Shown: positions 48,385 to 60,172 of the stretch, in pieces
Layout of the letters: the number at the start of each line of letters is the position of its first letter
Numbering within the stretch: the first letter of the stretch is position 1
Source of the DNA: Rhodocyclales bacterium
GTDB lineage: Bacteria > Pseudomonadota > Gammaproteobacteria > Burkholderiales > Rhodocyclaceae
Direction: 5' to 3'
DNA length: 64,000 bases
Assembly: GCA_026399475.1 (NCBI GenBank)
Contig: JAPLQY010000032.1
Location: 1 to 64,000 of the forward strand
The notes under the pieces: generated by a model
What the model was told of the DNA's origin: nothing
Databases searched by the model: none
What the model saw: the letters and a program-made list of their open reading frames with translations, nothing else
Made by a program: the position numbers and the translations under genes

Positions 48385-49575
48385 ATGACTCAACAACTTC
48401 CCGTGCTCGTTGCCGGTGGCGGCATCGGCGGCCTTGCCGCCGCACTGTCACTGGTGCGCCAGGGTTTCGCCGTGACCGTGCTGGAGCAGGCGGCGGAGAT
48501 CGGCGAAATCGGTGCCGGCATTCAGCTTGGCCCCAACGCCTTCCATGCCTTCGACGCGCTCGGCGTCGGCGACAAAACCCGCAACCGCGCCGTATTCACC
48601 GACTACATGGTGATGCACGACGCGATCGACGAATACCAGGTCGGCAGGATCCCTACCGACGAGAACTTCCGCAAGCGCTTCGGCAATCCCTACGCGGTGA
48701 TCCATCGCCAGGACATCCACTACTCGCTGCTGGAAGGCGCGCAGGAAACCGGCAAGGTCGAATTCCACACCAGTTGCCGGGTCGAGAGCATCGAACAGAA
48801 TGCCGACAGCGTTACCGTGACCTGCGGCAACGGCAAGACCTTCACCGGCCAGGCCCTGATCGGCGCCGACGGCGTGCGCTCGGTGGTACGCGCCCAGTAC
48901 GTCAATGACCCGCCGCGTGTCACCGGCCATGTGGTGTATCGCGCCGTGGTGGACGAAAAGGATTTCCCGGACAACCTCAAGTGGAATGCCGCCAGCATCT
49001 GGGTCGGCCCCAACTGCCACCTGGTTCATTATCCCTTGCGCGGTGGCAAGGAATACAACGTGGTGGTCACCTTCCACAGCCGCAACAAGGAGGAATGGGG
49101 TGTCACCGAGGGCAGCGCCGAGGAGGTGCAGAGCTATTTCCAGGACATCTGCCCCAAGGCGCGCCAGCTGATCATGCTGCCCAGGAGCTGGAAGCGCTGG
49201 GCCACGGCCGACCGCGAACCGATCCCGCAATGGACCTTCGGCCGCGCCACGCTGCTCGGCGATGCCGCCCACCCGACCACCCAGTACATGGCGCAGGGCG
49301 CCTGCATGGCACTGGAAGATGCGGTGACCCTGGGTGAGGCGCTGCGCGTCTGCAACAAGGACTGGAACCAGGCGCTCGACCTCTACCAGCGTTCGCGCAT
49401 CACGCGTACCGCGCGCATCGTGCTCTCGGGCCGCGAAATGGGCCGCATCTACCACGCCAAGGGTGTCGAACGCCTGGTGCGCAATTCGCTCTGGAAGGGC
49501 CGCACGGCGGAGCGCTTCTATGACGCGATGGAGTGGCTCTACGGCTGGAACGTCGGCAATTGCCTGGCGGCCTGA
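48385..49575 (+). CDS. 3-hydroxybenzoate 6-monooxygenase
   Basis: A 396-residue FAD monooxygenase converting 3-hydroxybenzoate to gentisate with NADH and O2. Motifs: VAGGGIGGLAAALSLVRQG (GxGxxG), LIGADGVRSVVR (DG), TLLGDAAHPTTQYMAQGACMALEDA (GD). The last motif is typical of 3-hydroxybenzoate 6-hydroxylase (the salicylate hydroxylases are close relatives, so that remains the alternative). Start ATG 48385 with GAGGAG; upstream in-frame residues overlap the hydrolase gene. Confidence 0.9.
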   Translation: MTQQLPVLVAGGGIGGLAAALSLVRQGFAVTVLEQAAEIGEIGAGIQLGPNAFHAFDALGVGDKTRNRAVFTDYMVMHDAIDEYQVGRIPTDENFRKRFGNPYAVIHRQDIHYSLLEGAQETGKVEFHTSCRVESIEQNADSVTVTCGNGKTFTGQALIGADGVRSVVRAQYVNDPPRVTGHVVYRAVVDEKDFPDNLKWNAASIWVGPNCHLVHYPLRGGKEYNVVVTFHSRNKEEWGVTEGSAEEVQSYFQDICPKARQLIMLPRSWKRWATADREPIPQWTFGRATLLGDAAHPTTQYMAQGACMALEDAVTLGEALRVCNKDWNQALDLYQRSRITRTARIVLSGREMGRIYHAKGVERLVRNSLWKGRTAERFYDAMEWLYGWNVGNCLAA

Positions 49576-49589
49576 GGCAGCGAACGACA

Positions 49590-50240
49590 ATGCAGCTTTA
49601 CAACTTCTTCCGCAGCGGTACCTCGCACCGCCTGCGCATCGTGCTGAACCTGAAGGGACTGGCCTACGACTACGTGGCGGTCGACCTGCGCACCGAGGAA
49701 CATCTCGGCGCGGCCTTCAAGGCGCTCAACCCGCAGGGCCTGGTGCCGGCGCTGGCCGACGGCGACCTGGTCCTGACCCAGTCACCGGCGATCATCGAGT
49801 GGCTGGAGGAGCGTTACCCGACGCCGCCCCTGCTGCCCGCCGGCCGCGAAGACCGGGCGCGGGTCAGGGCACTGGCGGCGGTCGTCGGCTGCGACATCCA
49901 CCCGGTCAACAACCGGCGCATCCTCGAATACCTGCGCAAGACCTTGGGCTGCGACGAAGCGGCGGTCAATGCCTGGTGTGCGACCTGGATCAATGCCGGT
50001 TTCGAGGCGCTGGAAATCATGCTGGCCGCCGACGGGGCCCGCGGCGCCTTCTGCTTCGGCAACGCCCCGACCCTGGCCGATGCCTACCTCGTGCCGCAGG
50101 TCGAAAGCGCCCGCCGCTTCAACGTCGATCTGGCGCCGTTTCCGAACATCCTTGCCATCGACAGCGCCTGCTCCCAACTGGACACCTTCCGCCGCGCCGC
50201 GCCCGCCCTGCAGCCGGATGCACCGCGCGCCGGCCCATAA
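49590..50240 (+). CDS. Maleylpyruvate isomerase (zeta-class GST)
   Basis: A 216-residue glutathione transferase-fold isomerase that turns maleylpyruvate into fumarylpyruvate. Active-site motif FFRSGTSHRLRIVLNLKG, with Ser and the SHRxRI run typical of NagL/zeta-GST; LTQSPAIIEWLEERYP binds glutathione; C-terminal helical domain with TLADAYLVPQV. Fourth and last gene of the gentisate operon, 14 bases after the hydroxylase. A weak hairpin (CCCGA/TCGGG, 50269-50284) may end the transcript. Confidence 0.9.
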   Translation: MQLYNFFRSGTSHRLRIVLNLKGLAYDYVAVDLRTEEHLGAAFKALNPQGLVPALADGDLVLTQSPAIIEWLEERYPTPPLLPAGREDRARVRALAAVVGCDIHPVNNRRILEYLRKTLGCDEAAVNAWCATWINAGFEALEIMLAADGARGAFCFGNAPTLADAYLVPQVESARRFNVDLAPFPNILAIDSACSQLDTFRRAAPALQPDAPRAGP

Positions 50241-50418
50241 CAGAAAGCGATAGCTACTAGTCCTGAAGCCCGATTGCTCTCGGGTTCAATAAATTGCACT
50301 ATTCACGCTGCGCGAGATTGAGATGTTCAGGTTCGTGTATGGGCAGCACGATTCATTCAATCACCGGCGAGACCCGGTGCCCTGCGCCGCAGGGTAGACA
50401 ACCATAAGGAGACTCAAC

Positions 50419-51591
50419 ATGCAGCATCTGAAGAAAACCCTGATCACCGCAACTTTTGCGCTGGCGACATCCTTTGCGGCGCAGGCCGCCGACCCGATCA
50501 AGATCGGCCTCGTCCTGCCCATGACCGGCCCCTTCGCCGCCTACGGCAAGCAGATCGAGCATGGCGTCAAGCTCTACCTCAGCACCAACGGCGACACTTT
50601 CGGCGGACGCAAGGTCGAGTTGATCATCAAGGACGACAGCCCCGGCACGGCCGGTGACGTCAGCAAGCGCCTGGCCCAGGAACTGGTGGTCAAGGACAAG
50701 GTGGACATCCTGGCCGGCTTCGGCCTGACGCCCTCGGCCTTCGCTGTGGCGCCGGTCGCCACCGAAGCGAAAAAGCCCATGGTGGTCATGAATGCCGCCA
50801 CCTCGGCGGTCACCACCAAGTCGAATTACCTCGTTCGCACGTCGATGACACTGCCGCAAATCACCGCGCCGATCGCGAGCTGGGCAGCCAAAAACAAGAT
50901 CAAGAAGGTATTCACTCTGGTCGCCGACTACGGCCCCGGGCACGATGCCGAAGGCCAGTTCAAGAAGACCTTCACCGCCGCCGGCGGTGAAATCGTCGGC
51001 GAGGTGCGCGCACCGGTGAAGAACCCCGACTTCGCGCCCTTCCTGCAGAAGATCAAGGACACCAAGCCTGATGCCGTGTTCATCTTCCTGCCGCCGGGCG
51101 CAGAAACCATCGCCTTCATGAAGGGCTTCACCGAGCGCGGCCTCACGGCAGCAGGCATCAGGCTGATCGGCACCGGCGACCTGCCCGACGAGGACATCCT
51201 CGAAGCCATCGGCGATGCGGCCCTCGGCCTGATCACTTCCTTCCACTATTCCGAAGCCCACAAATCGGCGGAGAACAAGGCCTACACGGAAGCCTATTAC
51301 AAGGCCTACCCGAAGGACCGGCCGAACTTCATGTCGATGGGCGGCTATGACGGCATGCACCTGATCGCCGAAGTGCTGAAGAAGACCGGCGGCAACGCCG
51401 ACGCCGAGAAGTTCGTCGAAGCTGCCAAGGGCATGAAGTGGACCAGCCCGCGCGGCCCGGTCAGCATCGACCCCGCCACCCGCGACATCGTCCAGACCAT
51501 CTACATCCGCAAGGTCGAGCGCGTCGCCGGCAAGCTGCAGAACGTCGAGTTCGACCAGGTCGCCGACTTCAAGGATCCGGGCAAGCAGTAA
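50419..51591 (+). CDS. LIV-type ABC transporter substrate-binding protein
   Basis: A 390-residue periplasmic protein; signal peptide MQHLKKTLITATFALATSF with cleavage after AQA, then the type 1 fold (IKIGLVLPMTGPFAAYGKQIEHG). It is first gene of a complete five-gene LIV operon right after the gentisate operon, so the ligand is likely 3-hydroxybenzoate or a related aromatic acid. AAGGAG precedes the ATG. Confidence 0.9.
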   Translation: MQHLKKTLITATFALATSFAAQAADPIKIGLVLPMTGPFAAYGKQIEHGVKLYLSTNGDTFGGRKVELIIKDDSPGTAGDVSKRLAQELVVKDKVDILAGFGLTPSAFAVAPVATEAKKPMVVMNAATSAVTTKSNYLVRTSMTLPQITAPIASWAAKNKIKKVFTLVADYGPGHDAEGQFKKTFTAAGGEIVGEVRAPVKNPDFAPFLQKIKDTKPDAVFIFLPPGAETIAFMKGFTERGLTAAGIRLIGTGDLPDEDILEAIGDAALGLITSFHYSEAHKSAENKAYTEAYYKAYPKDRPNFMSMGGYDGMHLIAEVLKKTGGNADAEKFVEAAKGMKWTSPRGPVSIDPATRDIVQTIYIRKVERVAGKLQNVEFDQVADFKDPGKQ

Positions 51592-51654
51592 GTCACCCGG
51601 CCCGACGGAAGCGCTGGCCGCCTCCGTCGGGCTCCCCAAATCCCGGAGAACCCC

Positions 51655-52512
51655 ATGACAGTCGTCTTCGATGGCATCGCCTCGGGCCTGCTGCTGTTCC
51701 TGATCAGTGTCGGCCTGTCGGTCACGCTCGGCCTGATGAATTTCGTGAACCTGGCCCACGGCTCCTTCGCCATGCTCGGCGGCTATGTCTGCGTGGTCCT
51801 CCTCAACCGTTACGGCGTGCCCTTCCTCGCCGCCCTGCCGGTGGTGACGCTGGCCTCGGCGCTGGCCGGCGTGGTCCTCGAACGAACTCTTTACCGGCGC
51901 CTGTACGGCGCATCTCACCTCGACCAGGTGCTGTTTTCCATCGGCCTGGTGTTCATGTCGATTTCCATCGCCCATTTTTTCTTCGGCGCCCAGCAGCAAC
52001 CGCTGCAGTTGCCGCCGATGCTGTCCGGCCAGTTCAACCTGCCCGGCGTCGATGTCGGCGTTTATCGCCTGTTCCTGATCGTGGTCGGCGTGACCATCGC
52101 CATCGCCCTGCAATGGATGATCGCCGGCACCCGTTTCGGCGCCCGGTTGCGCGCCTCGGTCGACAACCCGCGCACCGCGCGCGGACTGGGCATCGACGTC
52201 GATCGCGTGTTCGTCCTCACCTTCGCCCTCGGTTCCGGCCTGGCCGGCCTCGGCGGCGCGCTGGGCGTGGAGATGCTCGGCCTCGATCCGGAATTCCCGG
52301 TCAAGTACATCGTCTATTTCCTGATTGTCGTTGCCGTCGGCGGCAGCGGCAACATCAAGGGCTCTCTGTACGCCTCGCTGATCATCGGCATCTGCGATGT
52401 GGCCGGCAAGTACTACATCCCGCAGGTCGGCGCCTTCGTGATCTACGCGGTCATGGTGGTGACGCTGATCTTCCGCCCCCAGGGGCTGTTCGGCCGGACC
52501 GCGGCGAAATAG
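51655..52512 (+). CDS. LIV-type ABC transporter permease (LivH-like)
   Basis: A 285-residue inner-membrane permease of normal LivH length; GLMNFVNLAHGSFAMLGGY, the EAA-like loop GARLRASVDNPRTARGLGID, and VAVGGSGNIKGSLYASLIIG are visible. Partner of the permease encoded 7 bases downstream. Confidence 0.92.
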   Translation: MTVVFDGIASGLLLFLISVGLSVTLGLMNFVNLAHGSFAMLGGYVCVVLLNRYGVPFLAALPVVTLASALAGVVLERTLYRRLYGASHLDQVLFSIGLVFMSISIAHFFFGAQQQPLQLPPMLSGQFNLPGVDVGVYRLFLIVVGVTIAIALQWMIAGTRFGARLRASVDNPRTARGLGIDVDRVFVLTFALGSGLAGLGGALGVEMLGLDPEFPVKYIVYFLIVVAVGGSGNIKGSLYASLIIGICDVAGKYYIPQVGAFVIYAVMVVTLIFRPQGLFGRTAAK

Positions 52513-52519
52513 AGACTCC

Positions 52520-53515
52520 ATGACTACGCCAACGATTCCCGGATTCGACGCGGGTCCGCTGCGCAACATGGCGCGCTGGAAACGCGTCGAATATGCATTC
52601 TGGATTATTCCGGTGCTCGGCTATTTCGCCTTCGGCGAGCAGCTTTCCCTGCTCAGCCAGATTGCCATCACCGCCTTGTTCGCGCTCTCGCTAGACATCG
52701 TCCTCGGCTACGCCGGCATCGTCTCGCTGGGCCATGCCGCGTTCTTCGGCATCGGCGCCTACGCAGCGGGCCTGATGGCGACGCACGGCTGGAACGACCC
52801 GCTGCTCGGACTGCTCGGCGCCGGGCTGATCGCGGCTGCGGCCGGCTTCATCTCCAGTTTCCTGGTGCTGCGCGGCAGCGACCTGACGCGATTGATGGTG
52901 ACCCTCGGCGTCGCGCTGATGCTGTTCGAACTGGCCAACAAGCTGACCAGCATCACCGGCGGCGTCGATGGGTTGCAGGGCATCGAGATGAAGCCCATCT
53001 TCGGCATGTTCTCCTTCGACCTGTATGGCAAGACCGCCTACATTTACAGCGTGGCCGTGCTGTTCGTGCTGTTCTGGATCGCCCGCCGCATCGTGCATTC
53101 CCCTTTCGGCCTCAGCCTGCGCGGCATCCGTCTGAACGTGCTGCGCATGCCCGCACTCGGCGCGCCGGTCAATGCGCGCCTGGTCGGTGCCTACACCATC
53201 GGCGCGGCCTATGCCGGCATCGCCGGCGCGCTGCTGACGCAGACCACGCAATTCGTCTCGATCGACGCGCTGAGCTTTTCACGATCCGCCGAACTGCTGT
53301 TGATCCTGGTGCTGGGCGGCACCGGCAGCCTTTACGGTGCGTTGATCGGCACGGTCGTGTTCATGACCGCCCACCACCTGCTGTCGGGAATCAACCCGCA
53401 GTACTGGCAGTTCTGGCTGGGCATGCTGCTGGTGCTGGTGGTCCTGTTCGCGCGCGACGGCGTCATGGGCGGCCTGCGTGCCATCGGCCGCCGCCTGCCG
53501 GGAGCGGGCAAATGA
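52520..53515 (+). CDS. LIV-type ABC transporter permease (LivM-like)
   Basis: A 331-residue inner-membrane permease: LGYAGIVSLGHAAFFGIGAYAAGL, SLRGIRLNVLRMPALG (EAA-like loop) and LLILVLGGTGSLYGALIGTV. Its end overlaps livG by 4 bases (ATGA). Unlike the other system in this window, permease and ATPase are separate genes here. Confidence 0.92.
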   Translation: MTTPTIPGFDAGPLRNMARWKRVEYAFWIIPVLGYFAFGEQLSLLSQIAITALFALSLDIVLGYAGIVSLGHAAFFGIGAYAAGLMATHGWNDPLLGLLGAGLIAAAAGFISSFLVLRGSDLTRLMVTLGVALMLFELANKLTSITGGVDGLQGIEMKPIFGMFSFDLYGKTAYIYSVAVLFVLFWIARRIVHSPFGLSLRGIRLNVLRMPALGAPVNARLVGAYTIGAAYAGIAGALLTQTTQFVSIDALSFSRSAELLLILVLGGTGSLYGALIGTVVFMTAHHLLSGINPQYWQFWLGMLLVLVVLFARDGVMGGLRAIGRRLPGAGK

Positions 53516-54264
53516 GCCACGCACTGCAGACCAGCCACCTGGTGAAGCGCTTCGGCGGCTTCGTCGCGACCAGCGACGTCACATTGAACGTCGCCGCCGG
53601 CGCGCGCCACGCCCTGATCGGGCCCAACGGCGCCGGCAAAACCACGCTGATCAACCTGCTCACAGGCTTCCTCGAGCCCAGCGAGGGCGCGGTGATCCTC
53701 AAGGGCGAGGATGTCACCCGCCTCGCGCAGCACCAGCGCGTCAAGCGCGGCCTGGCGCGGACCTTCCAGATCAACCGCCTGTTCGCCGACATGAGCGTGC
53801 TGGAATCCGTCACGCTCGCGGTGTGCGAACGGCGCGGCATCGGCTCGCGCTGGTGGAACCCGGTCGGCAGCCATGTCGAGGCCATCGACGAAGCGGCGGC
53901 CCTGCTGCTGCAATTGCGCCTGATCGATGTCGCCCATCACCAGACAAAAAGCTTGGCTTACGGCAGGCAGCGCCTGATCGAAATCGCCCTGGCGCTGGCG
54001 GCGAAACCCACGGTGCTGCTGCTCGACGAACCGGCCGCCGGCGTGCCGACCAGCGAAAGCCGCGAACTGTTCGAAACCATCGCACAACTGCCGCGCGAGG
54101 TGACCATCCTGCTGATCGAACACGACATGGACCTGGTGTTCCGCTTTGCCGACCGCATCTCGGTGCTGGTCGGCGGCGCTCTGGTGGCCGAGGACACGCC
54201 CGAGGTGATCGCCAGGGACAAGCGCGTCAAGGAAGTCTATCTGGGGGAGGCGCTCGATGGCTGA
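53512..54264 (+). CDS. LIV-type ABC transporter ATP-binding protein (LivG-like)
   Basis: A 250-residue ATPase: GPNGAGKTTLINLLTGF, signature LAYGRQRLIEIALALA, Walker B VLLLDEPAAGVPTSE, H-loop LLIEHDMDLVF. It overlaps the next ATPase gene by 8 bases. Confidence 0.92.
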   Translation: MSHALQTSHLVKRFGGFVATSDVTLNVAAGARHALIGPNGAGKTTLINLLTGFLEPSEGAVILKGEDVTRLAQHQRVKRGLARTFQINRLFADMSVLESVTLAVCERRGIGSRWWNPVGSHVEAIDEAAALLLQLRLIDVAHHQTKSLAYGRQRLIEIALALAAKPTVLLLDEPAAGVPTSESRELFETIAQLPREVTILLIEHDMDLVFRFADRISVLVGGALVAEDTPEVIARDKRVKEVYLGEALDG

Positions 54265-54964
54265 GTTGCTCAATCTCGAAGGAGTCTGGGCCGGCTACGG
54301 CGATGCCGTGGTGCTGGAAGACATTTCCTTCTCGCTCGAGGCCGGCGGCAGCCTGGCGCTGCTGGGCCGCAACGGCATGGGCAAGACCACGCTGCTGTCC
54401 ACCCTGATGGGTGCCACCCGCTTCAAATCCGGCAAGATGAGTTTCGACGGCCGCGACCTCGCGGTGGTACCCGGCCATCGCCGGGCGCAGCTCGGCCTCG
54501 GCTGGGTGCCGCAGGAACGAGACATCTTCCCGTCGCTGACCGTCGAGGAAAACCTCACCGTGGTGGCGCGTCCCGGACCCTGGGACGTCAAGCGCGCCTA
54601 CGAGATGTTTCCGCGCCTGGCGGAACGCCGCGGCAACATGGGCAACCAGCTCTCGGGCGGCGAGCAGCAAATGCTGGCCCTGGCGCGCGCCCTGGTGCTG
54701 AACCCGAAGCTGCTGCTGCTCGACGAACCGCTGGAGGGACTGGCGCCGCTGATCGTGCAGGACCTGCTGCGCATCATCGGCCGCATGGTCGCTTCCGGCG
54801 ACATGGCGATCATCCTGGTCGAACAGCACGCCCACCAGATACTGCCCCTGACCCGCCATGCGCTGGTGCTCGAGCGCGGCCGCGTGGTGTACTCGGGCGC
54901 GAGTGAAGCCCTGCGCGCGGATCGCGACCAGCTCGACAAGTGGCTGGGCGTCGGCGCCCACTGA
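54257..54964 (+). CDS. LIV-type ABC transporter ATP-binding protein (LivF-like)
   Basis: A 235-residue ATPase: GRNGMGKTTLLSTLMG (Met in place of the usual Ala in Walker A, as often in LivF), LSGGEQQMLALARALV, LLLLDEPLEGLAP, ILVEQHAHQ. Last gene of the second LIV importer; a hemerythrin gene follows after 29 bases and may be cotranscribed. Confidence 0.92.
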   Translation: MAELLNLEGVWAGYGDAVVLEDISFSLEAGGSLALLGRNGMGKTTLLSTLMGATRFKSGKMSFDGRDLAVVPGHRRAQLGLGWVPQERDIFPSLTVEENLTVVARPGPWDVKRAYEMFPRLAERRGNMGNQLSGGEQQMLALARALVLNPKLLLLDEPLEGLAPLIVQDLLRIIGRMVASGDMAIILVEQHAHQILPLTRHALVLERGRVVYSGASEALRADRDQLDKWLGVGAH

Positions 54965-54993
54965 ACGGCGGCCCGCGACAACAAAGGAAGGCA

Positions 54994-55566
54994 ATGAAAT
55001 CCATAGACATCATCCACGGCGAACACCGCGCACTCGCTTCCGTACTGCAGGCCTTGCGCTTCGTCGTTGGCGAAATCCGTACCGGCAAGCTGCAGGTGGA
55101 CTTCCGCCTGCTGGCATCGATGGTCGACTACATCACGCAAGTGCCGGACAAGGTGCACCACCCCAAGGAGGACAACTACCTGTTCCCCAAAATGCGCATC
55201 CGCTCCCCCGCGGCGGGACCGCTGATCGACATTCTTGAAAAGCAGCATGCCGAGGGCTACCGGATGACCGTCGAACTGCTGCAGTCACTGATCCACTACC
55301 AGAGCATGGGCGTCGCCGGCTTCGCCGCCTTCGATGCGGTGGTCCAGCGCTACCTGGATTTCAGCTGGGCGCACCTCAACCAGGAGGAAGGCGAACTCCT
55401 GCCGCTGGCGCGCGAGGCGTTGACCGCCGAGGACTGGCAGGAGATCGATGCCGCCTTTGCCGCCAACTTCGATCCGTATTCGGGTGAGGAAGGCGAGTTC
55501 GAGGACCTCTTCGGCAGGATCGTCAATATGACGCCGGCACCTTACGGTCTGGGTTCCGCGCGCTGA
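54994..55566 (+). CDS. Hemerythrin-like protein
   Basis: A 190-residue cytosolic protein of the HHE/hemerythrin fold. Diiron ligand motifs: HGEHRAL, DKVHHPKEDNYLFPKM, EKQHAEG, and HLNQEEGELLPLA. Proteins of this type bind O2 or handle iron or NO. Encoded right after the LIV operon (AAAGGAAG site) and 2 bases before the N-acetyltransferase gene; next to several O2-dependent dioxygenases, oxygen or iron supply is a possible role but unproven. Confidence 0.87.
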   Translation: MKSIDIIHGEHRALASVLQALRFVVGEIRTGKLQVDFRLLASMVDYITQVPDKVHHPKEDNYLFPKMRIRSPAAGPLIDILEKQHAEGYRMTVELLQSLIHYQSMGVAGFAAFDAVVQRYLDFSWAHLNQEEGELLPLAREALTAEDWQEIDAAFAANFDPYSGEEGEFEDLFGRIVNMTPAPYGLGSAR

Positions 55567-55568
55567 CC

Positions 55569-56363
55569 GTGCTCGACCTGCCGGCCTACCTGCGCCGCGT
55601 CGGCTACCAGGGCGCCGTCGAACCGACGCGCCGCGCGCTGAACGCCCTGCACCTGGCGCACGCCACGCACATCCCTTTCGAAAACCTCGACATCCTGCTC
55701 GGCCGGGAGATCGCGCTCGATCTGTCCAGCATCCAGGCCAAGCTGGTCGGTCAGCATCGTGGCGGCTACTGCTTTGAACACAACCTGCTGTTTGCCGCGG
55801 TCCTGCGCGAGTTCGGCTTCGAGCCGACCCTGCTGGCGGCGCGCGTCCGCCATCGCACCACCGCCATCCTGCCGCGCACCCATATGCTGCTGCTGGTGGA
55901 AGCCGAAGGAAGTCGCTGGCTGGCCGATGTCGGCTTCGGCGGCGAGGGTTTGCTGCTGCCGGTGCCGTTCGGGTCCGGCGGGGAGGTCAAGCACTACGCC
56001 TGGACCTACCGCGTGATCGAGGAAGCCGGCTCATCCACATGGGTCCTGCAATCGCGCCGCAACGATGCCTGGCTGGACTTGTACGCGTTTTCGCTGGAGC
56101 CGCAGCACGCCGTCGATTACGAGATCGCCAACCATTACATGTCGACACATCCGAACTCGCGTTTCGTGCAAACCCTGACGGTGCAGTTGCCGGGTCCGGA
56201 GAAGAGGGTGATTCTGCGCAACCGCGAGCTCATCGAGGATCGCGGAGAGGCTGTCGCCGAGCGTACGCTGACCGACGATGAGGAACTGTTGCAAATTCTG
56301 CAGCAGACTTTCGGTCTTTGTTTTCCACCGGGAACACGGTTTCGCTACCGCAGCGCCACCTGA
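55569..56363 (+). CDS. Arylamine N-acetyltransferase
   Basis: A 264-residue acetyl-CoA-dependent enzyme. The catalytic triad is visible: Cys in HRGGYCFEHN, His in ILPRTHMLLLV, Asp in WLADVGFGGEG; IPFENLDILLGREI near residue 36 is also a family hallmark. The start is GTG, overlapping nothing and 2 bases after the hemerythrin stop. It would acetylate aromatic amines or hydrazines, fitting the aromatic lifestyle. Confidence 0.92.
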   Translation: MLDLPAYLRRVGYQGAVEPTRRALNALHLAHATHIPFENLDILLGREIALDLSSIQAKLVGQHRGGYCFEHNLLFAAVLREFGFEPTLLAARVRHRTTAILPRTHMLLLVEAEGSRWLADVGFGGEGLLLPVPFGSGGEVKHYAWTYRVIEEAGSSTWVLQSRRNDAWLDLYAFSLEPQHAVDYEIANHYMSTHPNSRFVQTLTVQLPGPEKRVILRNRELIEDRGEAVAERTLTDDEELLQILQQTFGLCFPPGTRFRYRSAT

Positions 56364-56442
56364 GGATTCATCTGCGTCTTTCTCGTGACTTGACTCAAGG
56401 GGGCGTTCGTCGCTTGCCGCCTTGACGATCCTGATTCCTCGC

Positions 56443-57129
56443 TCAGCGACTGGCCATGGCTTCGACAAGCTGTTTCAGTGTCGCCATTTCGGCTTCGAGC
56501 CCGGCTACCCGCTGTTCGAGCTGACTCAGTCGGCCAGTCGCTGCCTGCCCGCGCTCTCCCGGGCCGGCCAAACCAGTTGCGGTCTCAGGCTCATCGGCGC
56601 CGTCGGTGTCGCCGACAAGCTCGCCGCTGAACAAATGGACGTAGCGCGATTCGCGTTTGCCCGGCTCGCGCGACAGGCGAACCACGTAAGGGCCGTCTTC
56701 GCGCCGGGCGAGCTGGCCCAGCACCGTTTCCACCTCCGTCACATCGCCAAACCGGCACAGCCGGCTGGCATGGCTGCGCAGTTCTCCTGGCGTCTGCGGT
56801 CCGCGCAGGAAGAGTTCGCAGACCACGGCGAGTTCCTGCGGCGAGAATTTCAGCGTGCCGTAATTGGTATTGCAGAAACGATGCTGGAACTTGGGTACAC
56901 GACTGCCGAAGCCGCCCTGTTCGTTGACGAAGAACTTCCTGACGAGCGTATCGACCACCTGCTGCACGCTGACCTCGTCCAGGTCCAGCACCGGGTCGCG
57001 GTTGCTGCGCTGGTTGCAGGCGTTGGTCAGCGCGTTGAGCGACAGCGGATACTGCTCGGGCGTGGTGATTTCCTTTTCTATCAGGCAGCCGATGACGCGG
57101 GTTTCGTGTAGCGTGAGTTCGATGTTCAT
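56443..57129 (-). CDS. YceH/DUF480 family protein
   Basis: A 228-residue protein with two winged-helix-like repeats: [28 protein letters not shown] and LSPQ-type second repeat [23 protein letters not shown]. It ends in a short coiled coil ([25 protein letters not shown]). Widely conserved in proteobacteria; function unknown. Convergent with the N-acetyltransferase gene. Confidence 0.9.
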   Translation of the reverse strand: MNIELTLHETRVIGCLIEKEITTPEQYPLSLNALTNACNQRSNRDPVLDLDEVSVQQVVDTLVRKFFVNEQGGFGSRVPKFQHRFCNTNYGTLKFSPQELAVVCELFLRGPQTPGELRSHASRLCRFGDVTEVETVLGQLARREDGPYVVRLSREPGKRESRYVHLFSGELVGDTDGADEPETATGLAGPGERGQAATGRLSQLEQRVAGLEAEMATLKQLVEAMASR

Positions 57130-57148
57130 GCCTTGGCTCCGGCCGGGA

Positions 57149-58222
57149 TCATGAGCTTGTCATGGTCGGGTAGTCGGTATAGCCTTCGGGCCCGGGGCTG
57201 TAGAACTTCATCGGGTTGGGCTTGTTCAGTGCAGCGCCTGCCCTGATCCGGGCCGGCAGGTCGGGATTGGCAAGGAAGCTGGTGCCAAAGGCAACCGCGT
57301 CGACCTTGCCTGCGGCCACTGCCTCGGCAGCCTCGGCGGGCGTATAGCCCATGTTGGCCACCAGCACGCCTTTGTAATTCGCCCGAATTGGTGTCATGAC
57401 ATCGCCCTTTTGCTGCCCGAAGAAGTCACTGCGCATGGCGTGCAGATAGGCCAGCTTGAAATCGTTGAGGCGGCCGGCAAGCCAGCTTGCCAGGCCGATC
57501 GGATCGCTGTCGATCATGCTGTTGTAGCTGTTGAGCGGCGAAATGCGCAGCCCGACCCGATCGCTGCCCCAGACGCCGCTGACGGCATCGAGCACCTCGA
57601 ACATCAGCCGCGCCCGGTTTTCCGGCGAGCCGCCGTAAGGGCCGCCACGCCTGTTGGCGCCGTCACGCAGGAATTCGTCCAGCAGGTAGCCGTTGGCGCC
57701 ATGCACCTCGACGCCGTCGAAGCCTGCCGCCTTGGCATTCTCGGCGGCCTTTCTGAATCCGGCGACGATGGACGGCAATTCGTCATCGCGCAGTTCGCGC
57801 GGCATGACATAGGGCTGCTTGCCCTGCGGCGTCTGCACTTCGTCTCCGGTAATGGCAATCGGGCTGGGTGCCACCGGCTGCGCGCCATCGTTGAGCAGTG
57901 GATGGCAGGCTCGTCCGCCATGCCAGATCTGGAGGAAGATCCGTCCTCCTGCAGCATGAACGGCATCGGTGCTCAGCTTCCAGGCGGCGACCTGGGCGGC
58001 GGAGTAGATGCCGGGCTCGTGCCAGAACGAGGAGTTGCCCGCCATGGCCATGGTAGCTTCGGCAACGATCATTCCGGCGCTGGCACGCTGGGCATAGTAT
58101 TCAGCCATCAAGGTGGTCGGCATATGCTCGGCACCGGCACGGCAGCGGGTCAGCGGTGCCATGAAGATGCGATTCGGCGCAGTTGTTGCCCCGAGTTGGA
58201 GAGGGCTGAAGAGTGAGGTCAT
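57149..58222 (-). CDS. Old Yellow Enzyme family alkene reductase (NemA-like)
   Basis: A 357-residue FMN-dependent ene-reductase. Motifs: [22 protein letters not shown], the substrate-binding His pair around [28 protein letters not shown] and [16 protein letters not shown]. It reduces activated C=C bonds of unsaturated aldehydes, maleimides or nitro compounds with NADPH. ATG 58222 gives the normal N terminus. Same strand as yceH, 19 bases upstream of it. Confidence 0.92.
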   Translation of the reverse strand: MTSLFSPLQLGATTAPNRIFMAPLTRCRAGAEHMPTTLMAEYYAQRASAGMIVAEATMAMAGNSSFWHEPGIYSAAQVAAWKLSTDAVHAAGGRIFLQIWHGGRACHPLLNDGAQPVAPSPIAITGDEVQTPQGKQPYVMPRELRDDELPSIVAGFRKAAENAKAAGFDGVEVHGANGYLLDEFLRDGANRRGGPYGGSPENRARLMFEVLDAVSGVWGSDRVGLRISPLNSYNSMIDSDPIGLASWLAGRLNDFKLAYLHAMRSDFFGQQKGDVMTPIRANYKGVLVANMGYTPAEAAEAVAAGKVDAVAFGTSFLANPDLPARIRAGAALNKPNPMKFYSPGPEGYTDYPTMTSS

Positions 58223-58353
58223 TGGGCGGGACTCGTGAAATTGGAGCGTCAGGATACTAGTGCTCGCGGCATTTGAGTAAAGTCTGTCATGCGGCGCCAG
58301 CATGCCGCTTTACCCCGACGCTACAATGCTTTTTGCTTTCCCCGGAACCCATC

Positions 58354-60096
<1,743 letters not shown>

Positions 60097-60172
60097 GGAG
60101 GGGACTGCAAGCGGCCGGTCCCCGCCGCGCTATGATCTCTGCCGGAATGCACTGAAAAATGGAGAACCGGAC

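Noticed and set aside
50353-52569. 738-codon minus-strand frame opposite the second LIV operon
   Set aside because: Same reason: antisense of clear transporter genes, no recognisable domain.
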